A stretch of 21,433 nucleotides of DNA from Euprymna scolopes (Eukaryota; Mollusca; Cephalopoda; Sepiida; Sepiolidae): NCBI GenBank assembly GCA_024364805.1, contig CM044495.1, positions 131,522,175-131,543,607 of the forward strand. The letters run 5' to 3'. Each line of letters begins with the position of its first letter. Position 1 is the first letter of the stretch. The notes beneath the pieces were generated by a model, which worked only from the letters and a program-made list of their open reading frames with translations, was not told the DNA's origin and ran no database searches. Of this stretch, positions 20,664 through 21,433 are shown one piece after another. The translations under genes and the position numbers were made by a program.

Positions 20664-21018
20664 GCTCTCATATCCAAGTACTGGTTTCTTCATTAATTAA
20701 TTTTATTTATTGCAGACTATTATCGACATCTTTTCTTAGTTGTTTCACAACGTTTCGGCCAACTATTCCTCTGGCTTTCGTCAGGTGGTAACCGTGATGA
20801 GGAACTTGGAATCTCCTGACTGCATTCGCTGCAATTACTGTCTTCCATAGTTGTTATCGTCTCACCACATTTTGGCCAAGTAATGCAGTCAGGAGATTCA
20901 GAGTTCCTATCCGTCGCGGTTACCACCTGACAAAGGCCAGAGGAATAGTTGGCTGAAACGTGAAACAACTAAGAAAAGATGAGGATAATAGTCCGCAATA
21001 AATAAAATTAATAAATAA
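20664..21018. mobile_element. Fold-back element with about 130-bp inverted arms
   Basis: The left arm (about 20695-20825) and right arm (about 20884-21012) are reverse complements with few differences. Both contain TTATTTATTGC, ACTATTATC, CTTTTCTTAGTTGTTTCAC, CCAACTATTCCTCTGGC, TCAGGTGGTAACC and AATCTCCTGACTGCATT in that order from the outer end. About 60 bp separate the arms. TACTCATC flanks the whole at 20656-20663 and 21019-21026, a possible 8-bp target duplication. No protein is encoded. The arms carry a hammerhead-like core of the type known from Penelope-like retroelements, so it may derive from such an element and not from a DNA transposon. Confidence 0.65.
20739..20790 (-). other. Hammerhead-ribozyme-like core
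   Basis: On the minus strand CTGACGA (complement of 20778-20784), then a potential GCC/GGC stem, then GAAAC (complement of 20752-20756), followed by GTTGTGAAACAAC, which can form a small hairpin. CTGANGA...GAAA is the conserved hammerhead core. The right arm has the same layout on the plus strand (20927-20958) but reads CTGACAA, losing an essential G. A closing stem and cleavage site could not be drawn with confidence, so self-cleavage is unproven. The motif may instead just be a conserved repeat signature. Confidence 0.3.
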
Positions 21019-21113
21019 TACTCATCTCAATGAATTCCAATTAAAAATAATATATCTCTTCATTAATGTTTATATATAACATGACTTGAAAGAGATATGG
21101 ACAGTGGTCACGT

Positions 21114-21185
21114 GGAAGGGTAGAGGCAGGACGAGGTTGTTCACACCACTTTCATCTTCTACTTCGTCTTGCCTCTTCATTTTCC
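21114..21185 (+). repeat. Long RNA-type hairpin with G-U pairs
   Basis: GAGGCAGGACGAGGT at 21123-21137 pairs with ACTTCGTCTTGCCTC at 21161-21175: 15 consecutive pairs, two of them G-U in the plus-strand RNA. The stem extends outward through GGAA/TTCC with mismatches, and the loop is about 23 bases. A palindromic E-box CACGTG lies just before it at 21109-21114. The shape resembles a microRNA precursor but the stem is short. It could also be a small inverted-repeat element. Confidence 0.5.
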
Positions 21186-21237
21186 TCCTATTCTTTTCAG
21201 TCTGCGATGATTTGTTGTTCTCTTACTTTCTAACATA

Positions 21238-21433
21238 TGTCAGGTTGACAAGAAAGTTCTTTCAGTTTTTAACTTTTAAATTCAGATGAACATATCTCGG
21301 CCTAAACAAAAATTTATTGATCGAAATAAGCACTATCAAAATCAACACACTTTTGCCAACACAAAATCTGGTGGCGATGAAGTCACTAAAGGTATTTTTG
21401 ATATCGTTTAGGTTTTTGAAGCATTTCTCACGC
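21238..21433 (-). mobile_element. Mariner-like transposon, 3' end, truncated by the window
   Basis: CAGGTTGACAAGAAAGTTCT at 21241-21260 has the look of a mariner terminal inverted repeat (CAGGTTG...), preceded by the TA target at 21236-21237. Inward on the minus strand lies the end of a transposase frame ending near 21314. The element continues past the window end, so its length and second inverted repeat cannot be seen. Confidence 0.7.
21314..21433 (-). pseudogene. Mariner transposase C-terminus, decayed
   Basis: On the minus strand 21432-21367 reads KNLNDIKNTFSDFIA in one frame, and 21373-21314 reads CWQKCVDFDSAYFDQ then stop in another. Mariner transposases end in a motif like RWQKCVDSDGAYFD after a segment of the form LNDIKNxFSxFIASK, so both pieces fit the same C-terminus. 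They lie in different frames, and about 15 residues expected between them are missing, so the copy has a deletion with a frameshift and is not functional. The catalytic DDD part lies outside the window. The subfamily is not assigned. Confidence 0.7.

Noticed and set aside
20695-21012. Ordinary DNA-transposon MITE as a firm call
   Set aside because: The hammerhead-like core in the arms and the absence of a known terminal motif leave a Penelope-like or retrozyme-like origin open.

Overview
The window is animal genomic DNA dominated by one very large gene. Codons 1-3794 (3246-14630) form an uninterrupted reading frame that matches the giant deubiquitinase USP34 (Drosophila puf) from its first residues to its C-terminus. 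The flanks are very AT-rich and full of microsatellites, fold-back (MITE-like) repeats and a piece of a mariner transposon, which suits an invertebrate nuclear genome. A mollusc is a weak guess. It rests on the motif AAGGGAGGTAATT (minus strand, near 16900), which I recall as common in mollusc non-coding DNA. The organism cannot be settled from this sequence alone.

Layout. 1-245 resembles the tail of a non-LTR retrotransposon. 350-2006 is a mosaic of diverged inverted-repeat blocks. 2007-2940 is AT-rich and holds a CRE/ETS composite site. 2941-3245 is the probable promoter and leader, with a CCAAT box, a YY1-like site and four short upstream ORFs. 3246-14630 is USP34. 14631 to about 20300 is AT-rich, gene-free DNA that may be largely 3' UTR: poly(A) signals occur at 15261-15732 and again at 20277-20286. 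It contains two fold-back elements (about 15954-16407 and 17512-17652) and a 137-bp TA microsatellite. 20664-21018 is a third fold-back element whose arms carry a hammerhead-like CTGANGA...GAAA core. 21114-21185 is a strong small hairpin. 21238-21433 is the end of a decayed mariner-like transposon running out of the window.

The most unusual point is that the whole USP34 coding sequence sits in one exon of about 11.4 kb; the human gene has dozens of exons. The frame is intact and the catalytic residues are kept, so it looks functional. It is either an ancient intron-less locus or a working retrocopy. The other theme is the number of inverted-repeat elements next to it, several of which would form long double-stranded RNA if they lie inside the transcript. 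I found no new multi-gene system here.
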